A stretch of 64,000 nt of DNA from Lentibacillus persicus. Lineage in GTDB: Bacteria; Bacillota; Bacilli; Bacillales; Amphibacillaceae. Position numbers and translations under genes: made by a program. The DNA lies in NCBI RefSeq assembly GCF_900112705.1, contig NZ_FOMR01000004.1, forward strand, positions 62,001-126,000, given 5' to 3'. The notes under the pieces were generated by a model. It was not told the origin of the DNA, searched no databases, and worked only from the letters and a program-made list of their open reading frames with translations. Below, one piece after another: positions 27,721 to 36,599 of this stretch (position 1 is the first letter of the stretch; every line of letters starts with the position of its first letter).

Positions 27721-27778
27721 TGTGTCGCAGTTCACATCCTGTACGGAGTAGTTAACTAGCACTCTACACAAAAAACAG

Positions 27779-27826
27779 CTCATATAAAAATCCTTCACCT
27801 AAATAGGCGAAGGATTTTTATATGAG
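27779..27826 (-). terminator. Terminator of recA
   Basis: A 17-bp stem (TCATATAAAAATCCTTC with its complement) containing a T-rich right arm, directly after the recA stop. Confidence 0.9.
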
Positions 27827-27829
27827 GAA

Positions 27830-28873
27830 TCAAACATCCAGGCTGTCTTGATTGGCTTCTTCCGTTTCCGGTTCTTCCTCCGGGGTCTCATCGAGATTAT
27901 AATGCCCGCGAACTGCTTGTTGAATTTCCTTTCTCGTACTCTCATTTTCTTTAAGGAATTGCTTGGAATTCTCCCGTCCTTGTCCGAGTCTTTCGCCATT
28001 GTACGAATACCAGGCACCACTTTTTTGCACGATATCAAGATCAGAACCGATATCAAGAATTTCGCCCTCTTTGGAAATCCCTTCACCATACATAATATCA
28101 ACCTCTGCTTGTTTGAAAGGAGGAGCAACCTTATTTTTCACGACTTTTAATCTCGTTTTATTCCCTACCATTTCATTGCCTTGTTTAAGCGTTTCAGCAC
28201 GGCGTACTTCCAATCTGACAGATGAGTAGAATTTCAAAGCTCGTCCGCCTGGAGTAGTCTCAGGATTACCGAACATCACACCAACTTTTTCTCGTATCTG
28301 GTTAATAAAAATAGCTGTTGTTTTGGACTTATTAATCGCACCTGATAATTTCCTGAGAGCCTGAGACATCAAACGTGCCTGCAGTCCAACGTGTGCGTCG
28401 CCCATTTCGCCTTCGATTTCCGCTTTAGGAACCAAAGCTGCCACTGAATCCACTACGATAATATCAACAGCACCGCTTCGAACCAGCGCTTCAGCAATTT
28501 CCAACGCTTGTTCCCCAGTATCCGGCTGAGACAAAAGAAGTTCTTCAATATCCACACCAAGCGCTCTTGCATACGTTGGGTCCAAAGCATGCTCGGCATC
28601 GATAAACGCAGCTTGTCCGCCCTGTTGTTGGGCCTCTGCAATTGCATGCAAGGCAACCGTCGTTTTACCAGATGATTCCGGTCCATAAATTTCGACGACA
28701 CGCCCTCTTGGATAGCCGCCAATTCCCAGCGCAACATCCAAAGCGAGTGATCCGCTTGGAATGGAAGCTATCTTTTGACCTTCCTGTTCACCCAATTTCA
28801 TAATTGACCCTTTACCGAACTGCTTTTCAATTTGTTTCAGCGCCATATCTAAAGCTTGTTTTCTATCTGACAA
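27830..28873 (-). CDS. recA: Recombinase RecA
   Basis: The 347-residue strand-exchange ATPase and co-protease that triggers LexA cleavage. Walker A is GPESSGKTT (about residue 66), Walker [11 protein letters not shown], with the DNA-binding L1/L2 loops after [10 protein letters not shown] and [21 protein letters not shown]. The C-terminal tail is acidic ([17 protein letters not shown]). It starts with TTG after GGAGG. An SOS box lies 72-85 bp upstream. Order pgsA-cinA-recA-rny is as in B. subtilis. Confidence 0.98.
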   Translation of the reverse strand: MSDRKQALDMALKQIEKQFGKGSIMKLGEQEGQKIASIPSGSLALDVALGIGGYPRGRVVEIYGPESSGKTTVALHAIAEAQQQGGQAAFIDAEHALDPTYARALGVDIEELLLSQPDTGEQALEIAEALVRSGAVDIIVVDSVAALVPKAEIEGEMGDAHVGLQARLMSQALRKLSGAINKSKTTAIFINQIREKVGVMFGNPETTPGGRALKFYSSVRLEVRRAETLKQGNEMVGNKTRLKVVKNKVAPPFKQAEVDIMYGEGISKEGEILDIGSDLDIVQKSGAWYSYNGERLGQGRENSKQFLKENESTRKEIQQAVRGHYNLDETPEEEPETEEANQDSLDV

Positions 28874-28944
28874 AGCGTTAACCTCCTATAATAAATGAAC
28901 TAGTTTCATCATACTCTTTTTTTATACATTTGCCAAGCAAAAAG

Positions 28945-28958
28945 CGAATAAACGTTCC
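28945..28958. promoter_or_regulatory. LexA (SOS) box of recA
   Basis: CGAAT-AAAC-GTTCC matches the Bacillus consensus CGAACRNRYGTTYC except for one base. It precedes a TATAAA (28921-28926, minus strand) that could be the recA -10. Confidence 0.75.
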
Positions 28959-29052
28959 CGTGTTTTCCCCCGTTTTTTAAATCAATTAAGCGCTTTTCCA
29001 TTCTAATGGAACGAAAAAATTTAATTTCCTCTATATTTATGCTCCGATAGAT

Positions 29053-30297
29053 TTAATTTAACAATTTAAATAAAAGTTCATAACCCTTTAAAACGGTCCG
29101 TCTGCGTATCGCCTGACGATCGCCCTGAAAATTGAACTTCTCTGCCAGCCGTTTTCCTGATTGATCGTGCACAGCAATAAAAACGGTTCCTGGTGATTGG
29201 CCTTCAGATGACTCAGGTCCTGCCACACCAGTAAAACTGATACCAATATCTGCATCAAGCAATGAACGGACATTTTCAGCCATCGCAAGCGCACATGCTT
29301 CACTGACTGTACCCTGTTGCTTTATAATATCGGATGAAACGCGCAGCACATTTTCTTTCACTTTGGCATCATAGCAGACAATACTGCCGTTGCAGACCTT
29401 TGAAGCGCCCGGAACAGAAGTAAGTTTGTCCGTGAATTGACCTCCCGTCAGACTCTCAGCCGCACCAATTGTTAAATTGTTTTTTTGCATTAAATTAAAA
29501 ACCTTTTCAGTTAACGTCTCATCATCATCACCGTAATAATAATGCCCGGTCCTTTTCAGAATCTCTTTTTTCGCGCGGTTAATAATCGCTGCCGCCTCAT
29601 CGTCCGAATCAGCCTTGGCAGTCAATCTGATGGCGACACCTTCATTTTGTGCCAAAGGAGCGATTGTCGGATTGGTCTGCTGTTTGATTAAATCACTTAA
29701 CTCGTGTTCAAGCGTTGATTCCCCAATACCTATAAAGCGAAGCATGACCGATTTAATGACACTTCCCGCTCCGTGCTGTTTTTTAAAATATGGCAGCACA
29801 CTGTCTCGCATCATTCGCTTCATTTCCCGGGGCACACCTGGCAAAAATATCCAAGTCCTACCCTCATGTGAGATCATCATTCCCGGTGCCATTCCGGTTT
29901 GATTTTCAATCACGTCAGAACCAGCAAAAACGCGGGCCTGCTTTCGATTGTTTGGTGTCATGGCAATTTTCCGCTCTTCAAAAAAAGATTCGATTTTATC
30001 CATCGATGGTTTATGTTCAATAATTGGCGTACGTGTTATTTCTTGAAAGGCTTCACGGGTCAAATCATCTTCCGTCGGGCCTAGCCCGCCTGTAATAATA
30101 ATGACATCCGAACGCTCTTGTGATACTCGAAACTGGTTTTCAACACGCTTAAGATTATCCCCGACGACCGCATGGTGGTGAACATTCATCCCAATTGAAG
30201 CCAACTCATCAGAAATCCATTGCGCGTTCGTATTAGCAATTTGTCCTAATAACAATTCGGTGCCAACTGCTACAATTTCAGCTTTAACATTTTTCAT
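29053..30297 (-). CDS. cinA: CinA-like competence/damage-inducible protein
   Basis: A 414-residue two-domain protein. The N-terminal half is MoaB/MogA-like (VGTELLLGQIANTNAQ, TGGLGPTEDDLTREA). The C-terminal half is the CinA domain linked to NMN deamidase activity (IGAAESLTGGQFTDKL, SFTGVAGPESSEGQSPGTV). In competent bacteria cinA is co-transcribed with recA. The start at 30297 overlaps the pgsA stop by one base (TAATG), suggesting coupled translation, with GAGGG as ribosome site. Length matches B. subtilis CinA (416). Confidence 0.95.
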   Translation of the reverse strand: MKNVKAEIVAVGTELLLGQIANTNAQWISDELASIGMNVHHHAVVGDNLKRVENQFRVSQERSDVIIITGGLGPTEDDLTREAFQEITRTPIIEHKPSMDKIESFFEERKIAMTPNNRKQARVFAGSDVIENQTGMAPGMMISHEGRTWIFLPGVPREMKRMMRDSVLPYFKKQHGAGSVIKSVMLRFIGIGESTLEHELSDLIKQQTNPTIAPLAQNEGVAIRLTAKADSDDEAAAIINRAKKEILKRTGHYYYGDDDETLTEKVFNLMQKNNLTIGAAESLTGGQFTDKLTSVPGASKVCNGSIVCYDAKVKENVLRVSSDIIKQQGTVSEACALAMAENVRSLLDADIGISFTGVAGPESSEGQSPGTVFIAVHDQSGKRLAEKFNFQGDRQAIRRRTVLKGYELLFKLLN

Positions 30298-30875
30298 TAT
30301 TTCGAATCCCTCATTACATGCCAATTTTTAACGAAATAGTCATACCCGGATAATACTGTAAATAGTAACGCGGCATACAGCACGATTTGTCCGGCCGGCA
30401 GACTTACAAAGGAAAACGGGAAGTTATGGAGCAGCAACAACGCTATTGCTATCATTTGCGTAGCTGTTTTTAATTTCCCCATACTTCCTGCAGCAAGCAC
30501 AATTCCCTCACCCGCAGCAACAAGCCTGAGCCCTGTTACAGCGAATTCCCGACTTATAATAATGATCGCTATCCATCCAGGAGCAGCTCCTTGCTCTACA
30601 AGTAAAATGAGCGCAGCAGCAACAAGCAGTTTATCGGCAAGCGGATCAAGAAATTTACCCAAATTCGTGACCAGGTTATATTTCCTCGCATAATACCCGT
30701 CAACCCAATCGGTTACTGCGGCGATTATGAACAGTAAAGCTGCAGCAAAGTGGGAAAAGGGTAAAACGTTCTCACCAATCTCCCATTCGCCCCAATCGAA
30801 CGGAACCGTAAGTAAAATGATAAAAACCGGAATTAAAATAATGCGTGACAATGTAATTTTATTTGGTACGTTCAA
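30297..30875 (-). CDS. pgsA: CDP-diacylglycerol-glycerol-3-phosphate 3-phosphatidyltransferase
   Basis: A membrane enzyme making phosphatidylglycerol phosphate, the committed step to phosphatidylglycerol and cardiolipin. It has several membrane helices and the complete CDP-alcohol phosphotransferase motif: DWVDGYYARKYN followed by LGKFLDPLADK. A TTG start at 30875, eight bases after GGAGGG, gives 192 residues (B. subtilis 193) beginning MNVPNKITLSRI; an adjacent GTG is the alternative. Confidence 0.95.
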   Translation of the reverse strand: MNVPNKITLSRIILIPVFIILLTVPFDWGEWEIGENVLPFSHFAAALLFIIAAVTDWVDGYYARKYNLVTNLGKFLDPLADKLLVAAALILLVEQGAAPGWIAIIIISREFAVTGLRLVAAGEGIVLAAGSMGKLKTATQMIAIALLLLHNFPFSFVSLPAGQIVLYAALLFTVLSGYDYFVKNWHVMRDSK

Positions 30876-30895
30876 CACTTCACCCTCCTGCATAT

Positions 30896-30920
30896 AAAAC
30901 CCTTCCCTGAGTAGGAAGGG
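30896..30920 (-). terminator. Terminator between rodZ-like gene and pgsA
   Basis: CCCTTCC / GGAAGGG followed on the minus strand by TTTTATATG. It ends just before the pgsA ribosome site. Confidence 0.75.
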
Positions 30921-30935
30921 CAGTGAGTTCATTCG

Positions 30936-31847
30936 TTATTCGTCAGCTTGGTTAATATTGACCCAGATCTTCTGAAACACTTCTTCTTCTGCGTCAACAG
31001 GGTATTCCAATGAGATACCATCAATTGATATATCAATTACGGGCGCATTTCCGACTTTAAACCATACCCTGTCAGCTTCAGATAAATCCACTTCAATTGG
31101 CGAATTCTCAGCAGTGATCATGGTTGATTCCAAACTTTCACCCTCGCCATTTTCAACCTCCAGCCAAGATTCTCCTGACGCTGTTATAGTGGCTTTAGTG
31201 TTGCTGCTTGCGTTTTCAAGCGTCAATGTGGACTCAGGCGCCTCGCCAGCACCCTCTTCTTCCACCACAAACTCAGGTTCCGGTTGCTCAGACGCATTAC
31301 CTGCCTCGTCGCTATTCTCTGACTGGGAAGTATTTTCTTCGTCTTCAGCAGCGTTCTCATCAGCTTGTTCCTCTTCCTGGCTTCCGTTACCCGAATCTCG
31401 GATGACTTCATTATCCTCCTGTGTTGTCGCAGGTTCTGTATTGTCTTCACCCACTGATCCCTGGTAAAAATACCATACGACAAAAATGATTCCTATTATC
31501 AGTAATACCACAATGACAGTCGGAAAAAATGAAAATATTGAGGGTGTTTTTCTTGGTCTTTCATCTTTTCGTGACCTTTGAATATGAGCATACTGTGCCG
31601 CATTAGTTTCCTCTGATTGCGGCAGATCTTCCTGGTATTCCTCAAGTATTCCATTAGGGTCCAAACCAACTGCTGCGGCATATTCTTTAATAAACGCACG
31701 GGCATAGAAAGTCCCTGGCAATATTTTAAAATTTTCCTGTTCAATTGCTTCGAGGTACCTTTTCTGAATCTTTGTTGTCTCCTGCAAACTTTCCAAAGAC
31801 ATATTTTGTTCTACTCTAGCTTCTTTTAGTCTTTCACCAATCCCCAT
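30936..31847 (-). CDS. ymfM: RodZ-like helix-turn-helix membrane protein (YmfM)
   Basis: A 303-residue bitopic protein. The cytoplasmic N-terminus is a Xre/Cro-type helix-turn-helix (GERLKEARVEQNMSLESLQETT, about residues 5-70) that in RodZ contacts MreB. One membrane helix follows (about 113-137). The outer part begins with roughly 75 residues almost free of basic residues and packed with Glu, Asp, Asn and Ser, then a DUF4115 beta domain. Such acidity outside the membrane fits a salt-adapted organism. The ATG at 31847 is used; a GTG nine bases earlier overlaps the ribosome site. Confidence 0.87.
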   Translation of the reverse strand: MGIGERLKEARVEQNMSLESLQETTKIQKRYLEAIEQENFKILPGTFYARAFIKEYAAAVGLDPNGILEEYQEDLPQSEETNAAQYAHIQRSRKDERPRKTPSIFSFFPTVIVVLLIIGIIFVVWYFYQGSVGEDNTEPATTQEDNEVIRDSGNGSQEEEQADENAAEDEENTSQSENSDEAGNASEQPEPEFVVEEEGAGEAPESTLTLENASSNTKATITASGESWLEVENGEGESLESTMITAENSPIEVDLSEADRVWFKVGNAPVIDISIDGISLEYPVDAEEEVFQKIWVNINQADE

Positions 31848-31916
31848 GCATAACACCGTCCATTTAAAATCTTGGCTTATTGCAGCACTTCTTTTCTGCA
31901 GGCAGCTTCCTGTCTG

Positions 31917-32702
31917 CTAAAAGTCAAACATTGAGAGATCATCTTCCTGACCAAAATGATTAATCGGTTCATATGTAATTTCCTCATTTTCATCAGTTCG
32001 GAGTTCGATAATATAATCAAAGTCATCCAATTTATAATCGGTCGTTTGGACGAAAATGTCAGGATGTTCAACCACTTTGACGGCAGGAAGCTGCATTATC
32101 TCGCGAATAAGCTGCCAATGCTTTTCATTAGCTTGTCGTGCTGAAACGATCCCATCAATTATATATAAGTTGTCGTTGCTGTACTCCCCTTTAATGAGCT
32201 CACTTCTGATTGTTTGCTTAAGCAGAGTACTTGATACAAACAGCCATCTTTTATTGGCACAGACGCTCGCTGCAACAACTGATTCGGTTTTTCCAACACG
32301 GGGCATCCCCCGGATCCCTATCAGTTTATGCCCTTCCTTTTTATATAGCTCTGCCATAAAATCCACTAATATTCCCAATTCATTCCGAACGAACCGGAAT
32401 GTTTTTCGATCATCGCCTTCACTCTGAATATATTGACCATGCCTTACTGCAAGTTTATCACGTAGTTTCGGTTTTCGCATTTTTGTTATACGGATTGTAT
32501 CCATTGTTTGCATAATTGATTTCAAGCGCTGAACTTGTTCTTCTTTTTTTGCGAGCAGCAGCATACCTCTTCGTGACTTTGCTACACCGTTGATCGAGAT
32601 GATGTTAATTGAAAGCATTCCTAATAAAGAAGAAATGTCACCCAGCAATCCTGGTCGATTATGTTGTATCTCATATTCAAGGTACCATTCAGTTTTCTCC
32701 AT
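31917..32702 (-). CDS. ymfK: DUF3388 protein YmfK with ACT-like and P-loop regions
   Basis: A 261-residue protein of unknown function conserved beside ymfJ and ymfM in Bacillus. The N-terminus (YLEYEIQHNRPGLLGDISSLLGMLSI) looks like an ACT regulatory fold. The middle has a nucleotide-binding P loop (GIRGMPRVGKTES, about residue 128) and a Walker B-like LYIIDGIVSA. The C-terminus is acidic and aromatic (DDLSMFDF). This suggests an ATP-using switch, but no reaction can be assigned. AAGGGG precedes the ATG. Confidence 0.83.
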   Translation of the reverse strand: MEKTEWYLEYEIQHNRPGLLGDISSLLGMLSINIISINGVAKSRRGMLLLAKKEEQVQRLKSIMQTMDTIRITKMRKPKLRDKLAVRHGQYIQSEGDDRKTFRFVRNELGILVDFMAELYKKEGHKLIGIRGMPRVGKTESVVAASVCANKRWLFVSSTLLKQTIRSELIKGEYSNDNLYIIDGIVSARQANEKHWQLIREIMQLPAVKVVEHPDIFVQTTDYKLDDFDYIIELRTDENEEITYEPINHFGQEDDLSMFDF

Positions 32703-32798
32703 AGTAAACCCCTTTTACATGTATGCTGTATTCGACTCATATATATCTATCATAAAGTATTTTACATGCGAAAAAAAGAGATTACTGTCATAAACAGC

Positions 32799-32836
32799 AA
32801 AAAATAAAGAAGCTGCATTTATGAACAGCTTCTTCA
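32799..32836 (-). terminator. Terminator of ymfJ
   Basis: AAGAAGCTG / CAGCTTCTT followed on the minus strand by TATTTTTTG. Confidence 0.85.
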
Positions 32837-32849
32837 TCTTATCCGTAAC

Positions 32850-33107
32850 TTAAGAGTTTCCCTGGTTTTGTACAAGTTTTACCATTGCGCTGGCAAGAGC
32901 GTGTCTTTCTTCTTCAGATCCGGCATTCCAAATTTCTTGTAAAACAGCCTCTTCGCTATTTTTGGCACTTGTATTGGATGCCAGATAATCCCCTACTTCA
33001 TATGCCATATTGGAGATGGTTTGCTGGCCCATTCCTTGAGACTCCGCCTGTTGCAGTCTGTCAGCGAGAAATGCTTTCCATGAATCAAAATTATCAAGAA
33101 CGGACAT
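32850..33107 (-). CDS. ymfJ: DUF3243 protein YmfJ
   Basis: An 85-residue soluble helical protein (VLDNFDSWKAFLADRLQQAE, ALASAMVKLVQNQ) of the DUF3243 family, found next to ymfI and ymfK in Bacillus. Function unknown. AAGGAGG precedes the ATG and a terminator follows. Confidence 0.88.
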   Translation of the reverse strand: MSVLDNFDSWKAFLADRLQQAESQGMGQQTISNMAYEVGDYLASNTSAKNSEEAVLQEIWNAGSEEERHALASAMVKLVQNQGNS

Positions 33108-33180
33108 TTGAATCTGCCTCCTTCAAATATTTTTCATGGATAGTATCTGCTTTTAACGGTCAATTATGCATTTTATTTAT

Positions 33181-33903
33181 TTATGAACGCCAGCCACCGC
33201 TCACATGAATGATTTCACCGTGAATATAGTCAGCATGTTCGCTCATCAAAAAACCGACTGTATGAGCAACATCTTCCGGGGTCCCCGCCCTGTTGGCAGG
33301 GATATCATGAATAATCTGCTCTTTTTCCTCTGTTTGCAGTACTTCATTCATCTTCGTTTCTATAAATCCTGGGCTGACGGCATTGACAGCTATACCTGAG
33401 GGAGCTGTTTCTTTTGCCAGTGCTTTAACAAAACTATTTTGAGCACCTTTTACCGACGAATAAACGACTTCATTAGCTGCGCCCGATTCTCCCCACACAG
33501 ACGTGATAAAAATAATTCTTCCTTGTTTTTTCTGAACCATTGCCGGCAGTAATCGTTTTGTGATCAGCCATGGTGCTTTCACATGAAGTGCAAGCATTGT
33601 GTCCATGTCTGTTTCCGCCATCTCCTGAAACAACCCATAGTGCGCAGTTCCGCCGGCAAAGATAATGGCATCCACAGGAAATACCATCTCACTGATAAGA
33701 TCATCAATACCTCCGGGCTCACTTAAGTCTGCTTGTATCGCCATTAATATGGCTTCCTCATTTATCCTGGTGCGGGTTTCAAACATTGCTTGTTTATTTT
33801 GATTATAATGTAATATCAATTGATAGTTGTCCCCGGCAAGCTGTTTGGCAACAGCTGAGCCGATGCCCCCGCTGGCACCAATAATAAGAACGTTTCTCCC
33901 CAT
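33181..33903 (-). CDS. ymfI: Short-chain dehydrogenase/reductase YmfI (FabG-like)
   Basis: A 240-residue Rossmann-fold oxidoreductase. The cofactor motif is IGASGGIGSAVAKQL at the start; the catalytic Ser is in FITSVWGESG and the Tyr-x-x-x-Lys in VYSSVKGAQ. These place it with 3-oxoacyl-ACP reductases, but the substrate is not known. It lies 9 bp after the peptidase gene ymfH and is likely co-transcribed with ymfF-ymfH, the same arrangement as in B. subtilis. Confidence 0.9.
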   Translation of the reverse strand: MGRNVLIIGASGGIGSAVAKQLAGDNYQLILHYNQNKQAMFETRTRINEEAILMAIQADLSEPGGIDDLISEMVFPVDAIIFAGGTAHYGLFQEMAETDMDTMLALHVKAPWLITKRLLPAMVQKKQGRIIFITSVWGESGAANEVVYSSVKGAQNSFVKALAKETAPSGIAVNAVSPGFIETKMNEVLQTEEKEQIIHDIPANRAGTPEDVAHTVGFLMSEHADYIHGEIIHVSGGWRS

Positions 33904-33912
33904 TTTAATCCC

Positions 33913-35196
33913 CTACTCATTTACTAATTTGCTTACTGCAATACGGTCATTCTTTATCCAATTTTGGACAAATGTGTTAAAGTCGTCACGTGTTAATGAC
34001 TGAATAAACGGTACAGCCTTTAAAAAATCCACACCGGCCAGATTATAATGTGTAAATTTAGTCGCAATATACTCGAGTGAATTCATCGACCTTAATAGTT
34101 GACCCACTTTCTTTTTCTTCATTCGATCGACTTCTTCATCAGTGAACTCAGTCCTTTTTGTGGTTTCAAGCAATTCCCGCACTTTAGCTGCAAAATTTTC
34201 CGGTTCACTTGTGTTCCCGCCAATTAATGTAAAGCCGAAATTTTTTTCAAGGTTTGTATCAAAATAAAAGCTTGCGTCAATCAATTGCGCTTCATAAAGC
34301 TGCTGATAAAACGGTCCGCCTTTTGAAAAATAAAAATCAGCAATCATATCCTGCAGTAAATCCTTTTTTAAAAAATCTTCGCCAGTAAGCTCCGAAGATG
34401 ACTCTTTTATGCCGATTGTACATTTTGGAATTGATACAGGCATTTTAATTGTCTTGTCTTTTTCAAAAACTGAATCGGGTTCCTGTGGGTAGGACCGGTC
34501 GATTTTCTCCACTTTCGGAAAGTGTTTTGATGCCTGATTTTCTTCAATCATCTTCATGATCTGCTTGACGTCAAAATTACCTGCAATAAACAGCGTCATA
34601 TTTTCCGGATGGTAAAACGTATTATAACACGTATATAAATCATCTTTTGTAATTGTGTTAATTGAATCAACAGTGCCCGGAATATCAATTCTGACAGGGT
34701 GATGATGGAACATGGCCTTCAATGTGCCGGTTAAAGCGCGCCAGTCCGGCTGATCGTTATACATTTCAATTTCCTGCGCGATAATGCCTTTCTCTTTTTC
34801 AACTGATTGATCCGTGAAGTATGGATCCTGAACAAAATCGAGCAATGTCTCAATGTTTTCCATTGTATGGTCCGTACTCGCAAATAAGTATGCCGTTTTT
34901 GTAAAAGAAGTGTAGGCATTTGCTGACGCTCCCTGATTGCTGAAATCGGCAAAGACATCACGATTTTCTTTTTCAAACATCTTATGTTCCAGAAAGTGAG
35001 CCACGCCTTCAGGGACCGTAATACGCTCTTTCCCATTAATTGGTGTAAATGTCTGGTCGATTGATCCATAATCAGTCGTGAATAACCCGTATATTTTTGC
35101 CATTTGAGGTCTGGGCAGCAAATACACCGAAAGTCCATTCGGTAATTTTTCCTTATAAATCATTTCTTCAATATGCTCATATGAGTGTTTATTCAT
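33913..35196 (-). CDS. ymfH: M16-family zinc peptidase YmfH
   Basis: A 427-residue pitrilysin-like protease. The inverted zinc motif HxxEH is present (VAHFLEHKMFE, about residue 67), with the downstream Glu in KGIIAQEIEMYND, so it is probably active. It pairs with YmfF, the next gene upstream, whose motif is lost; such active/inactive M16 pairs form one enzyme in other bacteria. The ATG at 35196 overlaps the ymfF end by 8 bp, with AAGGGG as ribosome site. Substrate unknown; AlbE/AlbF-type peptide processing is only an analogy. Confidence 0.9.
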   Translation of the reverse strand: MNKHSYEHIEEMIYKEKLPNGLSVYLLPRPQMAKIYGLFTTDYGSIDQTFTPINGKERITVPEGVAHFLEHKMFEKENRDVFADFSNQGASANAYTSFTKTAYLFASTDHTMENIETLLDFVQDPYFTDQSVEKEKGIIAQEIEMYNDQPDWRALTGTLKAMFHHHPVRIDIPGTVDSINTITKDDLYTCYNTFYHPENMTLFIAGNFDVKQIMKMIEENQASKHFPKVEKIDRSYPQEPDSVFEKDKTIKMPVSIPKCTIGIKESSSELTGEDFLKKDLLQDMIADFYFSKGGPFYQQLYEAQLIDASFYFDTNLEKNFGFTLIGGNTSEPENFAAKVRELLETTKRTEFTDEEVDRMKKKKVGQLLRSMNSLEYIATKFTHYNLAGVDFLKAVPFIQSLTRDDFNTFVQNWIKNDRIAVSKLVNE

Positions 35197-36469
35197 TCTT
35201 ATCACCCCTTGTCATTAAGTAAACTGTATCAAGCTCCAGTTTTTCCGCCACCTTTATGACGTCTTCCTTACTGACTTTTTTTATTCCGTCGGTCAGTTGA
35301 TTAAATGGCAGCTCTTTACCTCCCACTTCCTGTTGGTACATAAGCTCGATTATTCCTTTTGCATTGTCAGTCGTTTCCAGCATTTGATTAATGACCAATT
35401 CTTTCGTGTCATTCAATTCGCCTTCGGTAAAATCTCCGTTTTTCATGGCTTCCACCTGCTGAACGATAATTTCGCGAGCCTGCTGATAATCTTCAGGCGC
35501 TATGCCGCTGAAAACAAATAATAACCCCTTGTGACTTTCGAATCTTGATGCAGCATAATAAGCAAGACTGTTCTTTTCTCTCACATTGATAAATAATTTA
35601 GAGCTTGGAAATCCTCCCAGTAATCCGTTAAAAACATGCAGCGCAAAATAATCTTTATCGCCGTATGTTATATTTGTCCGGTACCCTAGATGAAGTTTAG
35701 CCTGCTGTACGTCCTGTTTATCAATTACTGTTTTAGGTTCATTTTTCGGACTGGCTGATTCTTCCTTTGGAATCGAAGTTTCAGTTTCCCGGCGGACAAA
35801 GGAACCCGTTATTTTACTCTCAATCGTATCAGGGTCTATATCACCCGATATATAAATGTCGAGTGTATCGTTTTGCACCATTGACTGATAACAGCTATAT
35901 AAATTGTCAGGTGTGATGGTTTCCAGATCTTCTTCGTACCCTTGAACGTGCAATTTATACTGTTCCTCACTGCACATTTCATCAAGTAGCCGCATATTAG
36001 CCAGCCGCATTTTATCATCTGCAACAGCTTTAATTTTTTGCTTCAGTGTTGCTTTTTCTCTTGTAACCGTTGCTTCGGGAAAAGAACCATTTTCACTTTT
36101 CGGATTAAGAATAACTTCCTTAAACAATGCGATTGCCTCATCCATAATTGAAGCTTCGTTCGAAATAAATTTCTGATTAGCTGTCTCAAGGCGTATTGTT
36201 GTGATATGGTAATTGCCTTTTTTTGTACCATTCATGGACAAGAGGGCCCCGTACAAACTATCCAATTTTTGTTGAAGCGCGACACGGTCAGGATAGGTTT
36301 GTGTTCCTTGCTGCAGAACATGAGGGATTAATGCACGACGTGTGATTGTCTCACGTGATAAAGGCGCCCTGAACTTAGCAGTAATGGCAATTGTTTTAAA
36401 TTTTTGAGTCGGTACAAAATGAAAGTTAATGCCATTTTTACTTATCGTTTTTTCACGAAATTCTTGCAT
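35189..36469 (-). CDS. ymfF: M16-like peptidase partner YmfF, catalytic motif lost
   Basis: A 426-residue member of the M16 family without the HxxEH zinc site: the corresponding region reads RALIPHVLQQGTQTYPD. The later FNGLLGGFPSSKLFINVREKNSLAYYA stretch, which in M16 partners holds the substrate-gripping Arg/Tyr, is well kept. It therefore likely serves as the non-catalytic half of a heterodimer with YmfH. The start at 36469 has GGGAGG; a frame extending to 36502 is not supported. Confidence 0.88.
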   Translation of the reverse strand: MQEFREKTISKNGINFHFVPTQKFKTIAITAKFRAPLSRETITRRALIPHVLQQGTQTYPDRVALQQKLDSLYGALLSMNGTKKGNYHITTIRLETANQKFISNEASIMDEAIALFKEVILNPKSENGSFPEATVTREKATLKQKIKAVADDKMRLANMRLLDEMCSEEQYKLHVQGYEEDLETITPDNLYSCYQSMVQNDTLDIYISGDIDPDTIESKITGSFVRRETETSIPKEESASPKNEPKTVIDKQDVQQAKLHLGYRTNITYGDKDYFALHVFNGLLGGFPSSKLFINVREKNSLAYYAASRFESHKGLLFVFSGIAPEDYQQAREIIVQQVEAMKNGDFTEGELNDTKELVINQMLETTDNAKGIIELMYQQEVGGKELPFNQLTDGIKKVSKEDVIKVAEKLELDTVYLMTRGDKNE

Positions 36470-36542
36470 TCGGAATCCTCCCTTATAATCCGTACTGGTC
36501 AATTCTCTTATATAGTGTGGATCATCTTCCTAATATTATAGC

Positions 36543-36580
36543 AAAAACCTGAGTTGCATAATCATTGAGCAACTCAGGTT
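36543..36580 (-). terminator. Terminator of the nucleoside transporter operon
   Basis: A 12-bp perfect stem AACCTGAGTTGC / GCAACTCAGGTT followed on the minus strand by TTTTTG. Confidence 0.92.
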
Positions 36581-36599
36581 CTTTATTATAATGGCCCAT

